DNA of 64,000 bases from Cladorrhinum sp. PSN259 (Eukaryota > Ascomycota > Sordariomycetes > Sordariales > Podosporaceae): positions 129,981 to 193,980 of the forward strand of contig MU867099.1 in the NCBI GenBank assembly GCA_033725935.1, read 5' to 3'. The notes below the pieces were generated by a model that was given only the letters and a program-made list of their open reading frames with translations, had not been told where the DNA came from and did no database searches. Numbering within the stretch: the stretch's first letter is position 1; every line of letters begins with the position of its first letter. Positions 47,020 through 59,500 of the stretch are shown one piece after another. Position numbers and translations under genes: made by a program.

Positions 47020-48961
47020 CTAATACCCAAAACCATCATGTTGATGCATGGGACATCTCCCCGGATGCCTCTCCCACCATGCCGCAATGCAAGCCCGATG
47101 AAACCGACACAAGCACTCCAGCCTAGCCATCGGAACCCCTACTTCAAACTCCTCCAAGCAAATAGTACACTCCGCCGAATCTACGCAATCCTTTTCTGTC
47201 GCCTTGTAAGGAAACATTCCTGTCCTTCGAGGTGGCGTGGGGGGCAAAGGATTCTCCCCGGGAGTTCCTGGACTACTAGCCGGACCTCCCGCACCATAAG
47301 CACTGTGCGATGTGATGCACATGTTGATGTGCGCTTCGCGGCGGGCCTCAAAGTCCGGAAGGCTACGGGGCGGTAATTCCCGATGACACACTGGACATTC
47401 ATCTTCTTCAGCGATCTGGGGTGGCGCTGCTGGAAGCGGGGGAAGCCGGCGGTGGGTATGTGACGAGGACGACGGGCCAGCAACTGACGAGGAACCGCCT
47501 CGGTTGCTGAAGTCAGGCATCGATGGGTAAGGTGCGGCTCCCTGATATGGCCTAGGCCGCCGAGGTGCGGAAGTCGATGGGTAGTAAACTGGGGGCGTGC
47601 CTGAGAGTATCCGGCCTTCGGTACTTTGAGGGTACTGTTGACGAGGGTTCCGGGAGGAAGATGGTACACCTGCTTGCTGTGGTTGCGGTTGGAACTCAGC
47701 GTCGCGTGAAAGGGGTAGGGGCAGGCAAGTCGAGAGTGAGGTGGCCCAGTTACCTACCATTGTGACGCTCCTGCTTCTAGCATGGGCGCTGCTCGCGTCG
47801 GAAGGTGAGGCGCCAAAGTATGATCCCAACCCGAAGTATGGTGCTGGAGAGCTCACATTGCTTTGAACAATGGCCTGAGCCTGTGGTGGGGTGGTATTCG
47901 GATCTGGTACACATGGGTTGCAGAGTCTGACACTTGCTCCCCCACCAAAGCTCGGGTATCCAGATGGCGAAGGGGGAACGATGCCCCTCGACATGAAGCC
48001 GCTATTGCTGACTCCCGGGGGCTGCACAATATACTGGTACGGGATCGTGATTCGGTGCGGAGAGCACGCAGCGCATACTACCCTTCCACACTTACTAAAA
48101 GCTTCGGTAAGCACACATCTAGTATCACAGAGCATTGCAGGTGGATACGTACCGACAGTGATGTTTCCTAACAAAGATGCTAAACTGGGTGTGGCAGATA
48201 AAACAATATGTGGCTTCAGCATCCGGCTGCCACCTGGGCAGTACTATCTCCGTAGGGGCTGCAATATTTGTCGCCCCAGACGCCGGCGGTTGCTGTCCTT
48301 GAGAGGGTAGGGCAAGATGATTATGATGCTGAACCGAACCTGCCTGTGGTAGCTCCCGTTGCTGCGTAAAATTAAGTTGCCCATTTGAGGCCTGTGTTGG
48401 AAGTGAAATTCCTGCGCTCCTGCTACTTGTTGCATTGGACTGCGGCTCGATCTCTTGCCGTGATTGCAGAGGTGAGCTACCGCCAAGAACGATAGGATTC
48501 TCAGCGCTCTCGTCTGGTCGTGTTGGCTGCCTTCCCGACGGCCTCACTTCACTCGCCTGACCATTTTCGCTGGCTGTGGTGGGCAGTTCTGGCGAAGGAG
48601 ATCTTGGTCTTTGGCCTCCATCTCCCGCCTCCAAATCACCATCTTCGCTCAGGGGCGAGACAGCGCCAGGATCCGGGCGGTCTTCCGCATCTTCTATACT
48701 CATATCTTGTTGTTGTTCCCCATCCTGGCTTTCCGCATCCCCGGCATCCGATAACACTCTGTCTACGGTATGCGAGGGGCAGTCAAAATATCGGGAGCAT
48801 TCTTGATCGTGAAACATCGCTGTTCGCCACTGGCATATTGATGATGTTCCCCGTGCAGATACGTCGCTACCACCACTGCTCGATGACGCGTTACTGGCAC
48901 TATCGGAATCGCTGCTGAGCTCGATCAGGCGTTGCCTTTGTCCGCCTGCGCCTGAATCCAT
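47020..48961 (-). CDS. FYVE-RING protein with central zinc finger, putative E3 ligase
   Basis: Probable membrane-recruited ubiquitin ligase. Exons 48961-48153 and 48094-47020, 627 residues. Domains in order: Ser/Glu-rich N-terminus (1-240); FYVE domain starting WQPD at 244 with C253, C256 and the PI3P-binding motif RKHHCR (265-270) followed by KCGRVVCAACSPHR; a long Pro/Ser linker; a C-x2-C-x18-H-x3-C finger (C503, C506, H525, C529), resembling ubiquitin-binding UBZ4-type fingers; and a RING at the C-terminus (C579, C582, C597, C599, H602, C605, C617, H620) ending CPMHQHDGFGY. FYVE plus RING is the layout of yeast Pib1, which acts on endosomes and vacuole, though the protein here is over twice as long. 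Start 48961: the frame before it is open but begins at GTG. Intron 48152-48095 splits the R270 codon inside the FYVE. Confidence 0.85.
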
Positions 48962-50739
48962 GTTCACTTCTCAACAGCGCATCGAGCGTGTGTTCGTCGG
49001 TTGGTGGTTCGGATGTATCGCTCGGCCGCACTGAGATTTGGATTACTGTTGAAAGTGTGATTGTGATTGTCCCACCTGGCCGAGGCTCCGGCCGTCGGTC
49101 CAAGATTGTGGGATTGCCACTCCAAGGTTAAAATGTATAGATTTAAAACTCCAGGGAGGAAAGTATAGCGCTGTCAATCACCATGAAGCTGCGCGGTAGT
49201 AATATTAATGGATCAGTGCAGGCGATGATGCGTGGAATCGCCGGGCTGGCGTCATATGCCTAAGGGAGGCTTGCAACAGGTGAGATGATACCAGGCTAGG
49301 GTCTTAGGAGCCGAAGTCGACTGTAGCAAGCAGAGCAAACTGGAGTATGTTCTCTGTCTAAAGATTCCGTCTCTGGTACCAGCACAAGCCGCAAATGATC
49401 TCTCGTATATAAAACCAGGCGGTAGCAGATGGGAATGGTTGGAAGGTAGGTGACCTCGTTGCGAGTCCAGTCAGGGATACCTTGATGTTGTTGGAGAAGC
49501 AGTGGAGGGGCAACTCTCATCAGAGAAGCTCCAAGTTGGAGAGGGATGCCTTGGAACCCATGCGCCCCACATTCTTATCGGACCTTATCGGCAGCCAACT
49601 GTGCCAACTCCACATCAAATGACTTACACCACCATCGACTCCTCAACGTAGGGGTGAGGAGTTTTGGAATAGGTAATGAATCTGTTGGAAGTTCACCTTG
49701 ATGACGATAGGGGGTTGTGGAAGTCATGTGATCATAATTGGGCTATTTATTCAGGAAGCCCACAAAACAGAGCCTCGACCACCCATGATAATAAAATGGC
49801 GATGTCAATCGTGCCATGAAAGCCTTCAAATCAAAACAATAAATCGTCCATTCTTTGACACGGCGATCCGTGTACCACCACGCTTCAAAATTGTGATTAT
49901 AAGAGCTATAAAAAATTGTCACAAAAACAACATGTCCTCATCAATATTCTTTATTCTACAGAAACCAACCTATTGAGGTCGAATTTTCACGGCCATTTTC
50001 ACTTCTTTATCTGCAACTATATCAAGATACGTAGAGGTACAGTGACATAGTCCCGATTTCATTGCCTCCCATCCTTGCCCTAGGGGAAATGCTCACTGTC
50101 TCTAAAGACACATATTACTCCAGAATGTCCGATTTTGATGCGAACAACCTGACAAAGACTGCGACCAGTACAGGCGTAAGACATATGTGTCTACAGAAGC
50201 TTTGTTCGGCTTGCAATAGGAACTGGGTGCAGGGAGAAACTTCCTCATGAGGGCAACGATGCTTGATGAGGTCTCTCAATAAGCTATGTTGAAGCTTTTC
50301 GCGGATCTATAGACTGCCCTGATCACGGCGTCGAACCCTTCCCAAGTCTCCGGAGAGAAGCATTTAGCGAGTGATTTTTAAAAATTTCTGCAATTAGGGC
50401 GGCTTCTTTTCTCTTTCTGCTTATCTCTGCTATGAACAAGCTGTCTTGTAGCACTGTTCTCGACTTATCTCAAAACATTCTCGCAATTTCTCATCTCATC
50501 ATTCTCTCAGAAGCTCAGTCAATCTTGCCACCTGCTACGTGACAAGGGGCCAACCGTCACTCAACATCTTCAACGAAAATTAGTGCGTGGAATCTCCCCA
50601 TAAAAATAAACCAAATCTAGGCCTCTTTAACTTCAAGAATACTTCATATACGACCCTCAACCTGAGTCCAATAAAGTTTCTGACACCTTGTAAACTATTC
50701 CTTTTCACCAGCAACACAAATAGGCAGACGGAATTCATG

Positions 50740-50754
50740 CCCCCCCCCCCCCCC
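50740..50754. repeat. C15 homopolymer
   Basis: Fifteen C followed by GGG. Directly visible. Confidence 0.9.
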
Positions 50755-50984
50755 GGGTCCCTATTTCGACATCTCTCTCATAACCACTCTCTCCTTTCGG
50801 CATGGCACCAACAGGCTTACTCATTAAACACTGCGATCACTTCTACGGCTATCACAACTGCCCAGAAATGTTAATGAAAAGTACAATACTTTGTGAAAAA
50901 ATGCAGGAACGGAGGCTGTGGATTCCCAGCCGATGAGTCGGACGGCGAGGAGAAGACCGAGCTATGAGATGTTCAGGCGTCATG

Positions 50985-51016
50985 TTTTTTTTTTTTTGGG
51001 CGGGGGGGGGGGGGGG
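50985..51016. repeat. T13-GGG-C-G15 tract
   Basis: Thirteen T, three G, one C, fifteen G. Same architecture as 32053-32086. Confidence 0.92.
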
Positions 51017-51390
51017 AGGTTGGTAGACATCCACGGTGCTGAAGGACGTAGTCCCTAATGAACGATACTGGAATTTGGAATTCACCAACAGCATAAGACT
51101 TTGTGTTCACATGTCCTGTCATTCGTGTATTATGTAATACGTACATGTATTCACCACCCACGGTGCGGGTATGTCGATGGTGATCATGTGGAGGTCGACG
51201 ATGGAAACGATGAAAATATAGCTTCATGTCTGTCTGACATCCACTCACCGCTAGGTTGCACAAAGTTGATAACTACACCCTTGGACTACCAGTAACCAAC
51301 AGGACTAATGACTCAGCTTACTGGACATGGGGTCTGAATATGATGCTCGAAATAGAACACAATTCAGGCTGTTTCATATGTTTTCCTGCA

Positions 51391-51391
<1 letters not shown>

Positions 51392-51435
<44 letters not shown>
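51392..51435. repeat. (TTG)n microsatellite
   Basis: About 14 TTG units followed by an interruption and three more. Directly visible. Confidence 0.95.
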
Positions 51436-52282
51436 ACTGTTGTTGATATGTTGTTTCTTAATAGACAGTCATTGCAATTCGGGAAGTGCCATCACTATGA
51501 GACTTCAAAATCGATAAGCAGGTAACGCAATGGTGTCAGCCCACACCGGTATCCCAAGTGAGAGAGTCGGTGTGCAAACTCAAATAGATGGAGTCATGCC
51601 ATTTGGGAAACCGTTCCCACAGGTTTGGCATGGCAGTACGGTAGCCGTGGTAATTCTTCAAGGAGGATCACGCAACATCTCACAGTCTAAATCAAGTTGA
51701 ATCACAAACAAATACACAGAATAGTCACACAGAAGGCTTCCAGAGAGAGTAGTTTTTATCATTTTTCATTTCGTGCCGGAGTACTATGTGCAGTTGCCTC
51801 GAAACGAAATGCAACGCCCGAAAAAGTCCAAGGAAAACAGAAAATCCTCGAGCTCAATTCAAAAAAACGGAACTCCTTCTGGTGTTTTTTTCCCTTCACA
51901 TACCAGAAAATGCCTTTTTATCCTTCCAAATTCTAGCGAAACCAATAAAGACTTGAGAAACCAAATGCCAACCAGTAGCCCATAAGTCGAACCAGTGGCG
52001 CTTGTTTTGTTTGTCTCGCTGTGTCGGTATAAAACTGAAGAGCGCCCCTGAGGTATCATAAAACTCCCACCATGTAAATAAAGATCCCCAATCAACTCTA
52101 TCCCCGAAGAATTAAGAAGCGCCTGTGTCGCTTATATGAACGATGAAATGAAAAAAAAGATTTAAATGAGAGATGGCGAAGGCTTTGGTGTTGTTCGTAG
52201 GCGGGTCATCAATGCCAGATCGGAAAATATTGGTGGTCTATTGTCAAAATATGCGCGCGGTATGGGGAAAACATAGAATCCC

Positions 52283-52720
52283 TTATGCCAGGAGAGCGGC
52301 GGCGGCACCAAAAGCGCCGAGAAGGAGAGCGGGCTGGACGAAGAGACCACCGGCACCGGCAGTGGGGATGGCGGAGGTGCTAGGGCCAGAGCCACCAGGA
52401 ACATCGACGATGGTAGTCTGAGTGACGACAGGCTTAGTGGCGAAGCTGTAGTGAGAGCTGGCCGTGGGCCCAACGGTGGCAGTGGAGTTGGACAGAGGGA
52501 AGCTCCAGCTGGTGACGGTCGAGGTTGTGGTAGCAACGGTGGAGGTAGAGGTGGTGGAGGCAGAGTAACCAGGGCAACCAGTGTTTGTGGGGTTGCACTG
52601 GGTGATGGTGACGGTCTGGGTCTGGGTGAGAGTAGAGGTCTCAGTGGTGGTGAGGTCGTCCTCGGCATAGACGACCGAGAGGCCAGCGGCCAGGACAGCG
52701 ATGATGCTCTTGAACTGCAT
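52283..52720 (-). CDS. Small Ser/Thr-rich GPI-anchored surface protein
   Basis: Single-exon gene for a 145-residue secreted protein. Signal peptide about 1-19 (MQFKSIIAVLAAGLSVVYA, cleavage before EDD). The mature part is Thr/Ser rich with TTTETSTLTQTQTVTITQC and two cysteines (CNPTNTGC), suited to O-mannosylation. The C-terminus has a Gly/Ala spacer (IPTAGAGG) and a hydrophobic tail (VQPALLLGAFGAAAALLA) as in GPI signals. No catalytic domain; a structural or coating role in the cell wall is likely. Strong C-ending codon use suggests high expression. I cannot assign a named family. Divergent from the SH3BGR-like gene. Confidence 0.85.
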   Translation of the reverse strand: MQFKSIIAVLAAGLSVVYAEDDLTTTETSTLTQTQTVTITQCNPTNTGCPGYSASTTSTSTVATTTSTVTSWSFPLSNSTATVGPTASSHYSFATKPVVTQTTIVDVPGGSGPSTSAIPTAGAGGLFVQPALLLGAFGAAAALLA

Positions 52721-54981
52721 TTTGACGGTGTTTTTAAGGGTGGTGAAAAAGTGTTTCGAAGAGAAGAAGTAACCTGGTATGAAGAATGCTTTTTTGTTTA
52801 GAAAAGAGTGTAGTGGCAGATGCCGGAATGCAAAGCAGAAAAAGAATGTGTGGGTGGTTACTCCAAAGCTGGGATGGCTGGGTGAAGGAGAAGGGAAGGG
52901 GAGCGTGAAGCGGGTGTCAGGCGGGAGCGCTGCCTTTTAGGATCCCAACGAAGGGCAGAGATTTCGTGGGGAGCCAATAGTGTACCATAGTAGAACACGC
53001 ATGGGTTGCAGCGGGGGGGAGGGAGACGGATGTGACCAGGGATTCATGGCCATGTCACTCCTGGTCGGGCGAGTGCCGCGTACCTTGCAGCAGGGAAAAC
53101 AGATTGGAAGCGGGCGTGTCCCATTGGTCAAATGTCATCTCATCTGCAGGAACGACAGGCAATGTAAAAACTTCAGCCAACCAGTTTGGACGATGTGGAC
53201 CTCAATTCTTGGCAGCTTTGTGACCCCTGCCTAGCTCGCTCCGTACCTGCAGGCCGACAAATTCAACGGCCCCATCTGCCTTGGTTGACAAGCACAACTC
53301 ATCAAATCAGCAATCGAATGGCAGGCTGATGACAGCATACTTGCATTTATTGATTGCCACGTTCATGTGAATATGGGAAAATTCTGATCATTACTTCTCA
53401 CTCGGGCTCTTAGGCTTCAATTCTTGCATCAGATCACACCTCCATAGTGCCTTCCGACATTGTTGCGGCGTTGGGGCGAGGAGTCACTGCCACGCAGAAG
53501 GAATCCTGCCCCTGGCGCCGCCGTTCCCACAGAAGCACCGCTCGTCTAAATTGGTGCGGGCGGCCACATTTGGAAGGCAGAGAGAAGTCGAGAAGGCTCT
53601 GGCTTCTTGGCTCGGCTGGGCCATCTCGGTAGTGCAAGAGGTGAATACGGATTTCAGGTAACTTCGCAGCGTGTACAATATGCCGATGGTGTCACCAAAC
53701 AAACGGAATGCAGCATGTTCGCGCATCTGGGAGATGAAGGCTGAAAGCACGAAATAATCGACCACCTGATGTCGGTATCCGTCGCTTGCTTGCGTAGAAG
53801 AATCGAAGCGCTCTCGAACGAACGCAAACGCCATAGGCTTGAAACCGAATCTCAAATTGCAGTGGTTTGTGGATTCTTCGTGGGTAGACTGACTTGGCGA
53901 AGGGTGATTTCCGCGGCCTGGAACGAGGTCGATCCAAGCAAAACGGATTCCCCCTTTCAATCTCCTCTTAATGCAGGTCCACCCGACATCTGGGGTCCTT
54001 TATATTGACGACACGAGGCATATTTCGACTATGGCGTTTCCAAGACATCGCAACAAGGACTCCCCGCCCATGCGATTGACCTCCTTTCAACCGTCGCCGA
54101 CATAGGGGCCTGACCGACATTCGAGCCTGGGGGACCGTGATCGCCAACCCGGATGCTTCCGCTTCTCCAGACCAATGGTGATGACCCATCAAGGTGTTTC
54201 ACTACGGTGCAGTGGCTCTGTGAATGCTTTCTCCTTGGAACTTCTTCCAAACAAGTCCGAGCTCATTGATATATATCTCGAAGGCTCTCGACCATCTTGT
54301 TGCCGACCTTCCCGGTGCTCGTTCGAAAGGGGAATATTACGCATATACACCCCCAAAGTGCTAATTGGTGAAGACTTAACAGGCTATTGTTTATGATCGT
54401 CTTCCTTTCCAGTAGTTTTGAAAGTCATAAAATCAGCTCATATCCTAAAGTTGGAGTGATTTTACTCAGAGCAAGTGCGGATCTAAGGTTGGACCCCTCG
54501 TTTCATGTATTGTCCCAGCGTACGGGGAATACCTCAATGTCGATAAATTTAGACTTCAAACTGGTCTGACACTTCCTCTTCTACCAAACATATGAGAAAG
54601 GAATATTGAGCTATCTATCATTCTTTGATTTCTACCTATCTCAGAAAATCTAGAAACTCAAGTCCAAGTCTAGGTTTATTATACCTCATTTGATTTTTAA
54701 ATTGAACTAAAAGAATCAAAAATTTGATCACGGATCTCGGAAACTTCGTCATCTGCCCTCCACTGTGCCCCTCCCCCAACCAAAGTGACCCCGCAAAAGT
54801 GGTGTAGCAGCCGACCACACATTCCCCATTGTGCCTGGAACCTAATCTCATCAAGTTTGGCAATAGAAGTAGGACGATACCGGACAAGGAGGACGTCAAC
54901 AAAGCAAGCAAAACAAACAAACAAACCATCACTTCCAACTTTCTAACCGAAACACCAACACCCAAAGATAACAACGACATC
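52721..54981. other. Divergent intergenic region, 2.3 kb
   Basis: Between the GPI gene (-) and the SH3BGR-like gene (+). The minus-strand frame at 53484-53960 (about 150 codons) starts at a non-canonical codon and matches no family I know, so it was not called. A long promoter for the GPI gene is likely. Confidence 0.45.
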
Positions 54982-56031
54982 ATGGCTTCTGCAGGCACCG
55001 AGCCCAAACCGTACTCTACGGACCCCGCACTCTTCATCTACACCTCGCTGACAGCCGGCTCTTCCCACATCGTCACGGCCACGTCGAGACTCGAGACCAT
55101 CCTCCGCGCCAACCGCGTCCCCTTCAAGGCCATCGATATCGCAGTCGACGAGAAGGCACGCATGCTATGGGGTCGTCGCGCAGGCAAGGACGCCAGCGGC
55201 CGTCAGCGCAAGCTGCCCGGCCTAGTTCAAGAGGGGTTCGTCCTGGGTGTGAGTGAATTTATTTCCCCTCTCCTTCTTCAATACCCCCTATTATTTACTG
55301 ACTTTATCATCGTCCAGGACCTCGTCGAAATCGAAGAATGGAACGAATACGGCGAACTCAAGCAGCACGTCAAAATTTACTACGACGAATCCACCATTCC
55401 CTCCATCAGCCAGGCTCCCCCGCCCCAACCTCCCAAACCGGCTGCCGAACCCATCCCTCTCATGGCTCCCAAGGCTCCTGAGCCGCCAAAAGCTTCCAGT
55501 TCCTCTACCACCTCCACGCCATCCAAGTCTACGACGACGACCCCAGCAGCGGGAACAACCATAACGCTCCCCATAAGAAGTATAGCAGAGGAGGCAGCCC
55601 AAAAAGCCAAGAAAAACCAGCTCGAAGCTCTACGTAAAGCCGCTTCCCCTTCTTCACCCACTACACCAACAGACAAGAAGGAAATCACTGCTCCTGCTCC
55701 CACAGTGACAACAAAGAGCGACAGTGAGGCGAAGAGCGAAGCACCACACGCGGGTCTCCAATCCCCTACCTCAACAGGATGGAAGGCACCGGCTTCAACG
55801 ACGATCGCGAGTAATTTGCAGAGTCCCACCTCGACGAGCTGGAAGCCTACGGATGTGGATCCCCCTGTTAAGGAGCTTCACGGGAGCCCGATTGCTAATG
55901 CGAGCAAGGAGGAGATTGAGGCTATTGAGAAGGCTGAGGCTATCAAAGAGGAGCCTGAGAGTGACGAGGAGGAGTCATCTGAGGAAGAGGAGAGTAAGGA
56001 TAAGGCTGAAGGGGCGGAGGAGAAGAAGTAA
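54982..56031 (+). CDS. SH3BGR-like thioredoxin-fold protein with acidic tail
   Basis: Exons 54982-55248 and 55318-56031, 326 residues. The N-terminal about 110 residues form a glutaredoxin-like fold of the SH3BGR/SH3BGRL type: LFIYTSLTAGSSHIVTATSRLETILRANRVPFKAIDIA, then KLPGLVQEGFVLGDLVEIEEWNEYGELKQ. The redox CxxC is absent, as usual for this family, so a reductase role is unlikely. The rest is disordered: a Pro-rich stretch (PPPQPPKP) that could bind SH3 domains, an AEEAAQKAKKNQLEALRKA helix, two copies of LQSPTSTGWK / LQSPTSTSWK and an acidic Glu-rich end. ATG 54982 is preceded by an A-rich leader; the in-frame extension upstream has no family match. Function unknown; scaffold or actin-linked roles are suggested only by related proteins. 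Confidence 0.85.
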   Translation: MASAGTEPKPYSTDPALFIYTSLTAGSSHIVTATSRLETILRANRVPFKAIDIAVDEKARMLWGRRAGKDASGRQRKLPGLVQEGFVLGVSEFISPLLLQYPLLFTDFIIVQDLVEIEEWNEYGELKQHVKIYYDESTIPSISQAPPPQPPKPAAEPIPLMAPKAPEPPKASSSSTTSTPSKSTTTTPAAGTTITLPIRSIAEEAAQKAKKNQLEALRKAASPSSPTTPTDKKEITAPAPTVTTKSDSEAKSEAPHAGLQSPTSTGWKAPASTTIASNLQSPTSTSWKPTDVDPPVKELHGSPIANASKEEIEAIEKAEAIKEEPESDEEESSEEEESKDKAEGAEEKK

Positions 56032-56507
56032 GGAAAGCGAGGGGGTTAATGGATGATGTCATTTTGTGCAAGTTGTTTTTGGTAGATAAGGGGATTCAGT
56101 GAGGGGAAGGGGGGGAGGGCGGGTTGACATTCTATGATTTTTAAGTTAATTTGTGTGAATTTCGCGATTTTGCGAAAATGGAGAGCGAGAATTTTGCTAT
56201 TTGCAGAAACAAAGTAAAGAAATAAACTCTTGAAGGACGCCCTCTTGTTTAATTATCAATGTGTACTCGTCATTGTAGTCATGAGCTGTTACGTATTGGA
56301 CAAAGTTTATAGTCGAGACATCCATCAACCTTATTTTTATAAGATATCCCAATGGATGATCATTTACTTTTCAAGCTATGCAATGCAACTATGTCTAAAT
56401 AACTTTCAACCGACAAACATTATTACGCAAGCAACTCCTTTTACTTGTATATATACCTCATTTACCTGCACTCAGACCAGACCCCCCTCTTAACCTCCAC
56501 CTCCTTC
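56032..56507. other. Convergent intergenic region
   Basis: 476 bp between the SH3BGR-like and pex6 stop codons. AT-rich; no gene. Confidence 0.45.
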
Positions 56508-59500
56508 TCACTCATACAACCCCTCGTCATCATCCGCACCACTGGCCCCAAACGGAGACTCGGAACTAACAGCAATAGGAGGAACGACCTCCTTGCCTTT
56601 GCCCTTATCCCTATACCCCGAACCACCACCGTTCACTTCCCCACCATGCTCATCGTCGTCAAATTCATCAGCACTATCGACTGCAGTCTCTTTGCCCTTT
56701 CCTTTACCCTTCCCACTTCCAGACTTATTACTCATCGCGCTCCGATTAGATTGTCCAGAAGCAGTCCTCCTCATCCCTCCCGGGCCACCTCCGTTGCCCG
56801 CAGAGCCATTTACACCCAACAGCTTCTGCCCATTCATCTTGGCATCCTTCTTATCCTTGTCCTTTGGACCACCCTCAAACTGAGCTCTGACACGCTCGTA
56901 ATGCGCCAGTTCGCCCGCACTAACACTAGGAATCAACTCCCTGTGCGCATCGAGGAAATCCTGCTCAGTAACCATGACCGCCGTGTCTTCCTTTGTGGCG
57001 TAGTGATCAAAGAAATAAGCAGTGGTGATAGATTTCTCATTCGACGCGTTGAGCGACTTGATCTTGTTGTCGACGCAGGTGGCTTGTCTCGTAACGGCCT
57101 TAAGCATGGCGTCCGAACACAAGGCATAAAAGTCTGCACCGGTGTAGGTGAATGGGAGACGTTCGGCCACGTTCCTGAGGGAGACTGATGGGTGGAGTGT
57201 GAATCTACAAATTCGTTGTTAGTTAGGACAGTAATTAGGGCTGTAAGAAGAAGCGAGAGATAAACATACTTCCTAGTCAAAGCCTCCATAATTGTCAACT
57301 GCTTCTCATGAGTGTCCGAAACACCAAGATAAAGCATCTTGTCAAACCTTCCAGGTCTCAGCAGAGCAGGATCCAGCAGATCCGGTCGATTTGTAGCGCC
57401 AATGACGAAAACGCCCCCGCCGTTATCCTCATCACCGCCAGACATGCCGTCCAGTTCAGCGAGCAACTGAGAGACGATACGGTCCATCACACCACCGCTG
57501 TCACCCTGGTTACCTCTCTTGGGAGCGACCGAATCTAACTCGTCAAAGAAGACGCAGCAAGGTCTCGCGTCCCTTGCACGCTGGAAAACTCTGCGCACAT
57601 TGGCTTCTGATTCACCAATGTACATGTTGAGCAGCTCAGGACCCTTGACGCTGAAGAAGTTGAGACTGTACTCGGTAGCAATGGCTTTTGCCAGAAGAGT
57701 CTTGCCCGTACCCGGGGGTCCGTAGAAGAGGATGCCGGAGCGTTTTTTCATGCCCTTGGCGAAGAGCTCAGGTCGTTCAAGTGGGAGCTGGATAGTCTCC
57801 GTGACGGCCTCCTTGACGTTGTTGAGACCACCCACGTCGTCCCATGTGACGTTGGGAATCTTAGGTGCGCCGATAGCGTCGGCAAAGTTCTTGCGAGCCG
57901 CTTCGACAGCGACCTCGAAGTCTTGCTTGGTAAGACCCTGAGCAGCCGGGCCGCCAGCAACTTGAATATCCCGGACGGTAACGGCCTGCTCCTGATTCGT
58001 GGACTTGGCAGAGAGCTGTTCTAGCCTGCTGCGCTGGGCAACAAGAGCCCGGTCCACTACGTCTACCAGATCTCCTGCGACCAAAGCAGCAGTCTTCAAG
58101 GCGATGCCGCTGAGCTCAACTTCAGGGTCTAGAGACACACCCTGATTATCAAGGATCATGCGAAGGATACCCTCACGCTCGCCCTCGTCAGGGGCAGTCA
58201 TCTCCAGCTCATGAGTGAAAAGTGCCCTAATTCCATCAGGAACCTTCTCGACTTCAGTAGTAGTAGCAATAAGAACCCTAGTATCCACCAGGACCTCCTT
58301 CAGCGACGTAACCATCCGGTCAGCCGTTAAGGCCTCAATATGCCTCACAAGGAGGGCACAGCAGTCTGCACCGCAGCTCATGGCTCTCTCCGCCCTGGAC
58401 GTCAAAAACCCAGCTGTCTTGACATCGCTACCACCCGCCCCAGAATCATTAACAATATCATACGCATCCAAAGTAAACGTATGCAGCCCAATATCCGAGC
58501 ACGCCTGCGTAGCAGTAAATGCCTTTCCGATACTCCGCTGAGTCGAAACCAATAAAATCGCAACAGGCGGCATCTTGAGGTGAATAGCGGGCTTGCTAGT
58601 AGCAGCAGCCATCAGCTCCCTCAATTTCCTTCTCAAAGGTGGAATGAATTGTTTCTCCGGTTCAACCAAAAGCGGGCTCGAAAGCCCTCCTCTCTGAGGC
58701 TGCCTAGGCAACTTATCAATGCCCAAGTAATACCTCCAAGTGCTCGAAGCAGTCCCAGGTACCCTGCATGTAACGGAACCAGTCTGTTCCAGATGCGCAA
58801 GAGAAATATCAACGCAAGCGACACCCCCCCAGGGATCCTCCTCTTCCTCATCTAACTCCTGGGGTGCATCGTGCTTTACGGGCGAAACATGACCGACCTT
58901 GAACCAGGCGACTTCGTCGAATTTCAAGTTGCGATCACTGCGCCTTGATGTGATCAAACCCAGAACGTCATCAATAGCCGAATCATCGCCCAGGGCTGTA
59001 GACTCCTGAAGAGCCCGTCCAAGTTGTGTGTCAATGGGGACGGCAATCAAGTCGCCAGACTTGACCACACGTAGTCTTCTTTCAAAGTAAAACTTTAGCC
59101 CAGCCATGACTGACGTTTGGACATCTCTCTCAACACCAATGGGGGTTCTGATATGTTGCAGAATGACTTCGCGAGCAAATGGAGGCTGAAGAGGGGCAGC
59201 AGGCTTTGGCTGCACCCCTTTCACACTATGAGCGGGTGCCCGCTTGATTGGAGAAAGCCGCAGGTAAGGCGGGCTCTCCAAGTTGGCGAGTGTAATGGGT
59301 GATATGTAAACCGCCGGGGCTGAAGGTTTCTGAACCTGAGATTCAAAGAAGGACATCTTACGCCCATTGTGCTTAGAGTTCGGTACCTTGGCAACCGGAC
59401 GAGATGAATAACCCTCGGGCAGTCCAAAGACCCTCGCCGGCCGCCACTTAATATCTTCCGGGTCTGGGTCAACAAGGCTCCCAAGACCAAAGGCCCCGAA

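Larger units (their letters stand above)
48962..52282. other. 3.3 kb region with no recognised gene, simple repeats
   Basis: Lies between FYVE-RING (-) and the small GPI protein (-). It contains C15 at 50740-50754, the T13/G15 tract at 50985-51016 and (TTG)14 at about 51392-51435. Open frames are short and composed partly of repeat. Probably promoter sequence of the FYVE-RING gene at the left. Confidence 0.5.

Noticed and set aside
53484..53960. 158-codon minus frame as a gene
   Set aside because: First codon is not ATG, no domain recognised, and it lies in a divergent promoter region.
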